From the NCBI GenBank assembly GCA_050694215.1, contig JBOGXB010000027.1, forward strand, positions 1 to 24,185: a DNA stretch of 24,185 nt, read 5' to 3'. Shown one piece after another: positions 1 to 6,340 of the stretch (positions are counted from its first letter, which is position 1; each line of letters begins with the position of its first letter). The translations under genes and the position numbers were made by a program. This stretch comes from JBOGXB01 sp050694215 (GTDB lineage: Bacteria > Actinomycetota > CADDZG01 > WHSQ01). Below the pieces are notes generated by a model. It did no database searches. It worked only from the letters and a program-made list of their open reading frames with translations, and was not told the origin of the DNA.

Positions 1-109
1 CATCGCTCTGGCCCATACCGCGCGCGAGTCCATCGATCTCGCCGAGCTCGAGCGTGGCGCGCTCGCTTATGCGGTTGTGTTCGCGCGCTTGCTGTCCAAG
101 CCCCACTAG
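1..109 (+). CDS. 3' end of an unidentified gene (possibly M20-type peptidase)
   Basis: An open frame runs from the window edge to a TAG stop at 107-109 and encodes the last 35 residues of a protein that begins outside the window. The tail reads roughly IALAHTARESIDLAEL followed by a helical ERGALAYAVVFARLL segment. An 'H-(S/T)-x-x-E-x-I-x-x-x-x-L-x-x-G' ending followed by an amphipathic helix is typical of M20/M25 metallopeptidase and amidohydrolase C termini, so that is my best guess. It rests on a short stretch and is weak. The stop lies 9 bp before the trpD start, and the likely trpD -10 box overlaps the stop codon. Confidence 0.5.
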   Translation, partial: IALAHTARESIDLAELERGALAYAVVFARLLSKPH

Positions 110-118
110 GCTCGCAGG
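107..118 (+). promoter_or_regulatory. Putative leaderless -10 region for trpD
   Basis: TAGGCT at 107-112 fits the TANNNT -10 pattern and is followed by exactly 6 nt before the trpD ATG at 119, so a transcript starting 7 nt downstream would begin at the start codon. No properly spaced Shine-Dalgarno and no convincing -35 element is visible. The same box-to-ATG spacing recurs before the ROK glucokinase gene. Inferred, moderate to low certainty. Confidence 0.3.
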
Positions 119-1156
119 ATGGAGCATGGATTCAGCTGGGGCCGGACGATCACGGCTCTGCTTGCGGGGGAGTCCTTGAGCGAGGGCACAGCGGCCATAG
201 CCATGACGGAGATCATGGAGGGGGCCGCAACCCCTGCTCAAATTGCCGGTTTCGTCGTGGCGCTGCGGGCGAAGGGTGAGACGACGGACGAGATCGTCGG
301 GTTGGTGAGCACCATGCGGACCTATGGGGAGAAGGTCCATGCCGGCGGCGAGCTCCTCGACACTTGCGGGACGGGAGGGGACCGCGCAGGCACCTTCAAC
401 GTCTCTACGGCGGCCGCGCTCGTATGTGCGGGGGCCGGTGTGAAGGTCGCCAAGCATGGAAACCGGGCGGCGTCGTCGAAGTGCGGTTCGGCCGACGTGC
501 TCGAAGCGTTCGGCGTGAAGATCGATCTCCCCCCGCCGGGGGTGGAGACATGCATCGGCCGCGCGGGGATCGGTTTCTGCTTCGCGCCGGTGTTCCATCC
601 CGCGATGCGTCACGCGGCGACGCCGCGACGCGAGCTCGGTGTCGCAACCGTCTTCAACTTCCTCGGCCCCCTGAGCAACCCGGCGGGCGCGACGCGGCAG
701 GCTCTCGGAGTGTCGGACCCGAAGATGCTGGAGCGCATGGTCGAGGCGCTGGCGCGGCTCGGGAGCGTCCACATCGTCGCGTTTCACGGCGACGGGGGAC
801 TCGACGAGCTGTCGACGTCGGGCCCTTCACGAATCGTCGAGCTCAAGAAGGGTGAAGTACGGGAATGGAAGGTCGATCCCGCCGACCTCGGGCTTGCCCA
901 TGCGCCGGTGGAGGCGGTCGCGGGGGGGAGCCCGCAGGAGAACGCGTCGGCAATTAGGGCCGTCCTTGAAGGCGAAACCGGGCCGAGACGAGACATCGTC
1001 TTGCTCAACGCCGCCGCGGGCCTGATCGCGGCGGATCGCACGGACGACATGGCTTCGGGGCTCTCGGCCGCGGCGGAAGCGATCGACTCCGGTGCTGCAG
1101 CAGAAGCCCTTGACCGACTGATTGCCGTTTCGACATCTGTGGAGGAACCGAAGTGA
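119..1156 (+). CDS. trpD: Anthranilate phosphoribosyltransferase
   Basis: This enzyme joins anthranilate to PRPP to give N-(5'-phosphoribosyl)anthranilate, the second committed step of tryptophan synthesis, in the cytosol. The 345-residue product has the usual family length and its hallmark motifs in order: the PRPP-binding DTCGTGGD at 81-88, NVSTAAA at 94-100, KHGNRAASSKCGSADVLE at 112-129 and the RRELGVATVFNFLGPLSNPA block at 170-189. No other trp gene is in the window, so trpD stands alone, as it does in mycobacteria and streptomycetes where it lies outside the main trp cluster. The ATG at 119 is favoured because the N-terminal helix starts right after it. The stop overlaps the GTG of the next gene by 4 nt, implying translational coupling with the thioesterase. 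Identification is very secure. Confidence 0.97.
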   Translation: MEHGFSWGRTITALLAGESLSEGTAAIAMTEIMEGAATPAQIAGFVVALRAKGETTDEIVGLVSTMRTYGEKVHAGGELLDTCGTGGDRAGTFNVSTAAALVCAGAGVKVAKHGNRAASSKCGSADVLEAFGVKIDLPPPGVETCIGRAGIGFCFAPVFHPAMRHAATPRRELGVATVFNFLGPLSNPAGATRQALGVSDPKMLERMVEALARLGSVHIVAFHGDGGLDELSTSGPSRIVELKKGEVREWKVDPADLGLAHAPVEAVAGGSPQENASAIRAVLEGETGPRRDIVLLNAAAGLIAADRTDDMASGLSAAAEAIDSGAAAEALDRLIAVSTSVEEPK

Positions 1157-1605
1157 GCGAGTTCGAGCCTGGGGACAACTTCTTCGACAGCCAGCGCTGG
1201 GAGGAGCGAGGGCCCGAGGGGCCTCACATCTGGCGCACGCTCGGCTACGAGCGCACCGTCTGGGAGCCGGGCCGGCAGGTCCTCGAGTGGAAGGCCGGTG
1301 AGGAATACGCCTTCCCGAGCAACTCCGGTTACATCATCCATGGTGGCATGGTCGCCACCGTGCTCGACAGCGCGATGGGTGGCGCGTGTTGGACGCTTCT
1401 GAATAAGAACGAGGCTTTCCTGACCGCGGACCTGCGCGTGGAGTTCCTGCGAACGGCCCGGCCGGGGTTGCTCCGAGCCGACGGCCGCGTGATCAGGCGG
1501 GCGAAGCGAGTGGTCTTCTGCGAGAGTGAGCTCTTCGACGAGGACGGCAAGCTGATCGCGATGGCGCGCTGCACCCAGATCATCCTTCCAGGTGAGTCGG
1601 ACTAA
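1153..1605 (+). CDS. PaaI-family hotdog-fold acyl-CoA thioesterase
   Basis: The 150-residue protein is a single hotdog-fold domain of the PaaI/YigI thioesterase group, enzymes that hydrolyse acyl- or aryl-CoA thioesters. The diagnostic segment is HGGMVATVLDSAMG at residues 63-76: the HGG loop, then the central helix with the Asp (D72) expected in the active site. The following strands (TADLRVEFLRTARPG, and the SELFDEDGKLIAMARCTQII end) match the family pattern. The GTG start at 1153 overlaps the trpD stop (GTGA), which fixes the start. The last 14 nt overlap the next gene. Substrate cannot be read from the sequence; nearby acyl-CoA ligases make fatty or aromatic acyl-CoA plausible. The coupling with trpD may be positional only. 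Confidence 0.88.
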   Translation: MSEFEPGDNFFDSQRWEERGPEGPHIWRTLGYERTVWEPGRQVLEWKAGEEYAFPSNSGYIIHGGMVATVLDSAMGGACWTLLNKNEAFLTADLRVEFLRTARPGLLRADGRVIRRAKRVVFCESELFDEDGKLIAMARCTQIILPGESD

Positions 1606-2206
1606 CTTCGGCCGTCATCCGAGTGCGCAAAGCCGAGGAGACACATTCGAGGAGAATCCGGACGTGGATCCGTCACCCTGGGTGGTTCGGTTTTCGAGCC
1701 TCGTTTCCAGTCGCGGCGACGTTCTCGATATTGCGTGCGGTGCCGGGCGCCACACGCGTCTGTTTCTCGCACGCGGCCATCGCGTCGTTGCGGTCGACCG
1801 CGACCTCTCGGGCATTGCCGATCTCGCCGACCACACCCGTCTCGAGAGGGTGGAGGCCGATCTCGAGGCCGAAGCGCCCGTTGCTCTTGCGGGCCGGCGC
1901 TTCGCTGCCGTGGTGGTGACGAACTACCTCCACCGCCCGCTGTTGCCGGCACTGGTCGCTGCGGTGGACGCCGACGGCGTCTTTATCTACGAAACGTTTT
2001 CCGTCGGCAACGAACGTTTGGGCCGACCAAAGAATCCCCACTTCTTGCTGCGGCCGGGAGAGCTGCTCGACGCCGTACGCGGCCACCTGCGGGTGATCGC
2101 CTACGAGGATGTCATCGTCGACGAGCCCTCGCCCGCTGCGATTCAGCGCGTCTGTGCACTGGGGCCCAACCGCGCCGTCCCCGTGCTCCCCGCGCCATCG
2201 GATTGA
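1592..2206 (+). CDS. Class I SAM-dependent methyltransferase
   Basis: The 204-residue protein carries a Rossmann-type SAM-binding site: motif I DIACGAGRH at residues 46-54 and the acidic loop AVDRD ending the second strand at 67-71. A VVVTNYLHRPLLP segment follows, of the 'NYL-hR-L' type seen in small TehB-like methyltransferases, and then FIYETF. The length fits a stand-alone class I methyltransferase with no extra substrate domain, so the substrate is unknown. I take the GTG at 1592, which overlaps the thioesterase gene by 14 nt. No in-frame ATG lies before motif I, and a later start would cut into the N-terminal region common in this group. The perfect TTGACA of the next promoter overlaps its stop codon. 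Confidence 0.85.
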   Translation: MSRTNFGRHPSAQSRGDTFEENPDVDPSPWVVRFSSLVSSRGDVLDIACGAGRHTRLFLARGHRVVAVDRDLSGIADLADHTRLERVEADLEAEAPVALAGRRFAAVVVTNYLHRPLLPALVAAVDADGVFIYETFSVGNERLGRPKNPHFLLRPGELLDAVRGHLRVIAYEDVIVDEPSPAAIQRVCALGPNRAVPVLPAPSD

Positions 2207-2232
2207 CATGTGACTAAATAGTCACCTATAGT
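2203..2232 (+). promoter_or_regulatory. Near-consensus promoter of the ArsR-SRPBCC gene
   Basis: TTGACA at 2203-2208 is a perfect -35 hexamer. It is separated by 18 bp from TATAGT at 2227-2232, a good -10. The ATG follows 8 nt after the -10, so the mRNA should start within a base or two of the start codon (leaderless); no ribosome-binding site is present. The -35 overlaps the stop codon of the methyltransferase gene. The spacer is almost entirely filled by the operator at 2210-2225. It is the strongest promoter match I noticed in the window. Confidence 0.75.
2210..2225. promoter_or_regulatory. Operator-like inverted repeat (autoregulation site)
   Basis: GTGACT-AAAT-AGTCAC is a perfect 6-bp inverted repeat with a 4-bp AT centre, lying exactly between the -35 and -10 of the downstream winged-helix regulator gene. 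Position and symmetry are those of an autorepressor site for a dimeric ArsR-type protein. That the neighbouring regulator binds it is inferred. Confidence 0.7.
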
Positions 2233-2240
2233 CCCTGGCC

Positions 2241-2997
2241 ATGGACGCAGTGTTCAGAGCCCTCGCCGATCCGACGCGCCGGAGCCTGCTCGACGAGCTC
2301 TTCCGCGAGGACGGGCAGACGTTGGGTGCGCTCGAGGAGCGCTATCCGATGACGCGTTTCGGCGTCATGAAGCACCTGAGACAGCTCGAGGAGGCGGGCT
2401 TGGTTGTAACCAGGCGGCGAGGGCGCGAAAAGCTCCACTTTCTGAACCCGGTCCCGATCCGGCTCGTCCACGACCGCTGGGTGAGCAAGTACGCGGAGCC
2501 CTGGGCCTCAGCGCTGAGCGGGCTCAAGAGCAGATTGGAGGAAAACATGGAGAAGGTCTTCGAGATCTACATCCCGCACCACCCCGGAGCGGCTCTGGGA
2601 AGCGATCACAGACCCCGAGATGCGCAGCAAGTACAACTTCGGCTCCCGGGTCACCTCGGACTGGACGCCCGGCTCGCGCTACGAGATGAGGAACCCGAAT
2701 GCCCCCGAGCCCCTGGGCGAGGGCGAGAACCTCGAGGTCGACCCGCCTCGCCGGCTGGTCCAGAGCATGGTTGCCCTGTGGAGCGAGGACGTGAAGAAGG
2801 AGGGAACCTCGAGGGTCACCTGGGAGATCGAGCCGATCGGAGACGACTCCTGTCGCCTGACCGTCACCCACGACCAGCTGCGCGAGGGCGCCAACGACGA
2901 GCTCTACGGTGGCTGGCCGATGGTCCTCTCGGGCCTGAAGACGCTCCTCGAGACGGGCGAGTCGCTGACCACACCGGGATCGCTGATGTACGGCTGA
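2241..2997 (+). CDS. ArsR-type HTH regulator fused to SRPBCC (AHSA1-like) domain, with apparent 1-nt frameshift
   Basis: Residues 1 to about 100 form a winged helix of the ArsR/SmtB superfamily (FRALADPTRRSLLDEL, then RFGVMKHLRQLEEAGLV, then RRRGREKLHFLNPVPIR). No cysteine metal-sensing motif is visible, so this is a non-metal member. After MEKVFEIYI the reading frame breaks. In the annotated frame the rest is an Arg/Pro-rich tail running to 3053. Omitting one C of the CCC run at 2573-2575 instead restores RTTPERLWEAITDPEMRSKY and a full SRPBCC ligand-pocket domain ending in TPGSLMYG with TGA at 2995-2997. The repaired protein would have 251 residues, the size of known ArsR-SRPBCC fusions in actinobacteria. 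A sequencing or assembly indel is the simplest cause; a true pseudogene, or +1 slippage at CCC, is possible. The ATG sits just after a promoter with an operator, so the protein probably represses itself, perhaps released by a hydrophobic ligand. Confidence 0.8.
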
Positions 2998-3077
2998 GGC
3001 GGCTCTCGACCCGCAGCGAGACTGACGCCGACTGTCACAAGAGTTGCGCATAGCGCGGCTCTCGTGACGCTCGGCGC

Positions 3078-4592
3078 TCAGAGCATCGTGCGGAGCTGCT
3101 TGCGGTCGACCTTGAACACGGGCGTCAGCGGCACCGCGTCGACGATGCGCACCTCGCGTGGGTACTTGTACTTGCCCAGCCTCTCCTTGGCGAACTCGAT
3201 CAGCTCGTCGGGTGTGACCTCATGGCCGGGGTTCAGCTGGACGAACGCGGCGACCTCCTCGCCGCGCACCTCGTCCGGCTTACCGACAACGCCGGCGACC
3301 GCTACGGCCGGGTGCTCCAGCAACACGTCCTCGATGTCCCTGGGGTAGACGTTGAAACCTCCTCTGATGATGAGGTCCTTCTTGCGATCGAGGATGTAGA
3401 GGTAGCCCTCGTCGTCGAGGCGGCCGATGTCACCCGTGTAGAACCAGCCTTGCCTTATCGCGTCGGCGGTCGCTTCCGGCGACTCCCAGTAGGCCGGCAT
3501 CACCAAGGGGGATCGCACGATGATCTCGCCGGCCTCTCCCTGAGGCACGTCGTTGCCCTCGTCGTCGACCGTTCGAACCTCGCAACCGGGCACGGGACGA
3601 CCGACCGAGCCGAGCCTCCTGTGGCCGGGAGGGTTCGTCGACACGAGCGCGGTCGTCTCGGTGAGACCGTAGCCCTCCCGGATCTCAACGCCGGGCACCC
3701 GCTTCTCGAACGCGTGGACGACGTCCTCCGCTAGAGGAGAGGCGCCGGAGACGACGTGGCGCAGGCTGGACAGGTCGTAGTCCTCGAGCGGCAGCCCCAG
3801 GAGCATCTGCAGCATCGACGGCACCACGGCAGCGTTCTGCACCTTGTGCTCCTGGATCAGCTCGAGGAAGTTCGCGGGGTCGAACCATCGCTGCAGCACG
3901 GCGACACCGGGCTCGACCGCGTGCATGCCGACCGCCGTGACGAGAAGCCCGTAGGAATGCGACAGAGGCAGCGGAACGATCGTGCGCGTAATCCCCGGCA
4001 CGTAGCTGCCTTCGTGCCCTGCCTTCCCCGCGTACCACAGGTTGTCGTGGCTGATCATCACGCCCTTCGCCGTGCCGGTGGTGCCGCCCGTGAACATCAG
4101 CGCGGCGAGTTCCGAGTCCTCGCGCGGGACGATCTCGCCGGCCTCCGGCCCCTCGAGCGACGCGAGTGAGATCACTCCATCGGCGTCGTCGCCCGTCGAG
4201 ACGATCCACCTCACCGAGTCCGCACTTCGCGCGGCCGCCTGCACGGTCGGGAGGAACTCGGGAGAGGTCACCACAGCCGTCGCTTCTGCGCTGCTCAGGA
4301 TGTGGCGAAGGTCGTCTTCCTGCAGCAGGAAGATCGCGGGCGTGATGACTGCTCCCACACGCCACAGGGCGTTGTAGGTGAGCCCGACCTCGGGACAGTT
4401 GGACGTCATGACGACGACGCGATCGCCGGACCTTATGCCGAGCTGCGCGAGCCCGTGCCCCAACCGCCGCGCGCGATCGGCGAGCTCGCCCGATGAGTGC
4501 CATTTGCCCTCGAAGTAGAGCGCTTCGTAATCCCCGTGACGCTCATAGGAGTCCTCCGCCAAACGGGCGAGATTGTGCGCGCTCAGAGCCAT
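3078..4592 (-). CDS. Long-chain/aromatic acyl-CoA ligase (ANL superfamily)
   Basis: This 504-residue adenylate-forming enzyme activates a carboxylic acid as acyl-AMP and transfers it to CoA. All core motifs are present: the P-loop FTGGTTGTAKGVMISH (167-182), GYGLTETTAL (307-316), GWFYTGDIGRLDDEGYLYILDRKKDLIIRGG with the ribose-binding Asp and hinge (382-412), and the C-terminal TPVFKVDRKQLR carrying the catalytic Lys. Length and motifs fit a FadD-type or benzoate/cyclohexane-type CoA ligase; the substrate is not predictable. Of two ATGs (4598 and 4592) I choose 4592, because AGGAG at 4599-4603 would abut the first with no spacing but sits 6 nt from the second. The gene follows the exonuclease/GIY-YIG gene on the same strand after 39 bp, so it may be co-transcribed and come under the SOS promoter. 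Confidence 0.92.
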   Translation of the reverse strand: MALSAHNLARLAEDSYERHGDYEALYFEGKWHSSGELADRARRLGHGLAQLGIRSGDRVVVMTSNCPEVGLTYNALWRVGAVITPAIFLLQEDDLRHILSSAEATAVVTSPEFLPTVQAAARSADSVRWIVSTGDDADGVISLASLEGPEAGEIVPREDSELAALMFTGGTTGTAKGVMISHDNLWYAGKAGHEGSYVPGITRTIVPLPLSHSYGLLVTAVGMHAVEPGVAVLQRWFDPANFLELIQEHKVQNAAVVPSMLQMLLGLPLEDYDLSSLRHVVSGASPLAEDVVHAFEKRVPGVEIREGYGLTETTALVSTNPPGHRRLGSVGRPVPGCEVRTVDDEGNDVPQGEAGEIIVRSPLVMPAYWESPEATADAIRQGWFYTGDIGRLDDEGYLYILDRKKDLIIRGGFNVYPRDIEDVLLEHPAVAVAGVVGKPDEVRGEEVAAFVQLNPGHEVTPDELIEFAKERLGKYKYPREVRIVDAVPLTPVFKVDRKQLRTML

Positions 4593-4598
4593 CCCCAT

Positions 4599-4603
4599 CT
4601 CCT
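4599..4603 (-). promoter_or_regulatory. Ribosome-binding site deciding the acyl-CoA ligase start
   Basis: AGGAG on the minus strand directly abuts an ATG at 4598 but lies 6 nt from a second in-frame ATG at 4592. Normal spacing favours the second ATG as the start. Confidence 0.6.
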
Positions 4604-4631
4604 CTCGTGTCGCGTCCCGAAAGAGATTGTG

Positions 4632-6281
4632 TCAGAGCGTGGGGCTTCTGCGCCTGGGAGCGGAGCCTCTCGCCGCGAAGAGCTTCAAGGGCCGCGCCCC
4701 AACGGGCAGGGACCACGTTCCGGCAACGGAGACGATCCGAGCGTCCTCGGGCCCCCGCCGCAGCCAGGCCGTTATCGCCTTGGCCTCGGGGGCCACGCGG
4801 GCAGGCACGAAGCTCCCGACGACGTCGGAGCTCGCCGCCCTGGTCAGAGCCGCGAGAGCGCCTCGTAGGTCGCCGTCGGGGCAGTCGGATGCGGATGCGA
4901 GCTGACCGCCGCGGATGAGCACCAGCCTGGTTCCGACCCTCAGGACGATGTCACCCGCCGCCAGCAACCCGCGCATCTCGCCAGCCGACCTCAGCGCTCG
5001 CTCGAGGAGCGCCCCTCGATCGCGTACCTCGGCGGCCTCTTCGAAACGCTCGTCCAGGGCGAGCCGCCGCATTCTCTCGAAAAGGGGGACCAGGACGTCC
5101 CGGTGATCATCGACGAGAGCCTCGGCGAGCTCGGCGAGAATCGTGCCGTGGCGCCCGCGATCCTCTCCCACGCACCGGCCCATCTCCGCGAACACGCACC
5201 CGGTGCAACGACCGGGATCGGAGCAACGGTGGATGGGGGCCGCGTCACGCAAGGCATCGAGCAACGTGCGGACGACCCTTACCGAGGGGAACGGGCCGAG
5301 ATAGAGGCTTCCGTCCTCCTTCGGGCATCGCACCGGCGAGGCCCTCGCCCGCGTCCCGGCCGCGATCTTGAGGTACCAATTCTTCCCTCTCTTACCCGTC
5401 CGGTTGAAGGGTGGGAGCTCGGTCACGATGGCGCGAGCTTCCGCCACCTCAGCCTCGAGCATGGTCCTGTGACGCTCCACTTCGACCGACTCGGCCCGTC
5501 GAAGGAGGTCGCGGACGCGGCCACGCGGATCGCCGTAGAAGTAGGACCTGACGCGGCTGCGGAGGTCGGAGGCCTTTCCGACGTACAGCGTCTCGCCCGC
5601 GGCCCCCCGGAAGCGATAGACGCCCGGAGCCGAAGGGATTCCCTCGGTCAGGCGGATCTTCGAGAAGGTGCCGTCGAGCCGGGCAGACGTGGTGGCCAGC
5701 AGGTCCTCGAGGGTCGTGACACCGAAGCCTGCAACGCGCTCGATCAGGCAGTGGAGCAGGTCGGTCGTCGCCAACACGTCGGCGAAGGCGCGATGGCACG
5801 GCTTGTGAGCACACCGAAGATGATCGGCAAGGGTCGAGAGCTTGTTGTTGTGGACCTCCCCGGCCAGCACCTTGCGAGCCAGCAAGGCGGTGTCGACCAC
5901 CCTGTTGCCGAGCATCGGGTAGGCCGCTCGATCGAGCGCCGCGTTCAAGAACGAGACGTCGAAGCGAGCGTTGTGGGCGACGATTACGGTTCCCTTGACG
6001 AACTCGAGGAGCGACGGAAGGACGGTCTCGATGGGAGGAGCGTCGCAGAGGAGGTCGTCGGTGATGCCCGTCAGGAGACGGATGAACGAGGGAACGGGCT
6101 GGCCCGGGTTGACGAGGGTGTTGAGGGTGCCTATCACCTCACCCCTTCGAACCTTGCACGCTCCGATCTCGGTGATGGCCGAATCGGCGGGTGAGCCTCC
6201 CGTAGTCTCCAGGTCGATAATGCAGAACGTGACTTCGGAGAGAGGAACGCCGAGCTCCTCGAAGGAGCGCTGTAGAGCCAT
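4632..6281 (-). CDS. DEDDh 3'-5' exonuclease / GIY-YIG (UvrC-like) endonuclease fusion
   Basis: The 549-residue protein joins two nuclease modules. Residues 16-185 form a DnaQ/PolIII-epsilon-type exonuclease: DLETTG (D23, E25), HNARFD (D108) and HRAFAD (H163, D168). Residues 215-300 form a GIY-YIG domain like the UvrC N terminus: GVYRF, LYVGKA, R241, acidic residues in MLEAEVAEA, and PPFNR. Next come a UvrC-like cysteine cluster (C353, C359, C362, C370) and a UVR-like helix pair around LALDERFEEAAEVRDR (407-422), which in UvrC contacts UvrB. The UvrC RNase H-like half and HhH motifs are absent. This is the actinobacterial Rv2191-type architecture; a role in nucleotide excision repair resembling Cho is inferred. 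An ATG at 6326 would add 15 residues but would place the promoter and SOS box inside the gene, so I use the ATG at 6281. Confidence 0.92.
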   Translation of the reverse strand: MALQRSFEELGVPLSEVTFCIIDLETTGGSPADSAITEIGACKVRRGEVIGTLNTLVNPGQPVPSFIRLLTGITDDLLCDAPPIETVLPSLLEFVKGTVIVAHNARFDVSFLNAALDRAAYPMLGNRVVDTALLARKVLAGEVHNNKLSTLADHLRCAHKPCHRAFADVLATTDLLHCLIERVAGFGVTTLEDLLATTSARLDGTFSKIRLTEGIPSAPGVYRFRGAAGETLYVGKASDLRSRVRSYFYGDPRGRVRDLLRRAESVEVERHRTMLEAEVAEARAIVTELPPFNRTGKRGKNWYLKIAAGTRARASPVRCPKEDGSLYLGPFPSVRVVRTLLDALRDAAPIHRCSDPGRCTGCVFAEMGRCVGEDRGRHGTILAELAEALVDDHRDVLVPLFERMRRLALDERFEEAAEVRDRGALLERALRSAGEMRGLLAAGDIVLRVGTRLVLIRGGQLASASDCPDGDLRGALAALTRAASSDVVGSFVPARVAPEAKAITAWLRRGPEDARIVSVAGTWSLPVGARPLKLFAARGSAPRRRSPTL

Positions 6282-6289
6282 GTCTAGGC

Positions 6290-6319
6290 ACGTTAGCGAA
6301 CATACGTTCGGTAGTTCAA
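6290..6319 (-). promoter_or_regulatory. Promoter of the exonuclease/GIY-YIG gene
   Basis: Reading the minus strand, TTGAAC (6319-6314) and TAACGT (6295-6290) are spaced by 18 bp, matching -35 and TANNNT -10 elements. The ATG at 6281 lies 8 nt past the -10, giving an essentially leaderless transcript. The SOS box fills the spacer. Confidence 0.65.
6297..6310. promoter_or_regulatory. SOS box (LexA operator)
   Basis: CGAACATACGTTCG is a perfect CGAAC-N4-GTTCG palindrome, the LexA-binding consensus of Actinobacteria and Gram-positive bacteria. It sits between the -35 and -10 of a DNA-repair nuclease gene, where LexA would block RNA polymerase. The same site overlaps the expected -35 position of the divergent phosphatase gene. 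Confidence 0.85.
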
Positions 6320-6327
6320 GCACCAAG

Positions 6328-6333
6328 TAGGGT
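6328..6333 (+). promoter_or_regulatory. Putative -10 box for the phosphatase operon
   Basis: TAGGGT fits TANNNT and lies 7 nt before the ATG at 6341, the same leaderless layout seen at other genes here. Its -35 position (about 6304-6310) would fall on the SOS box and has no good match. Inferred. Confidence 0.3.
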
Positions 6334-6340
6334 GGCCGGA

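Noticed and set aside
3569..3586. tRNA T-loop-like GTTCGAACCTC string
   Set aside because: It lies inside the acyl-CoA ligase gene with no matching acceptor, D or anticodon arms around it.
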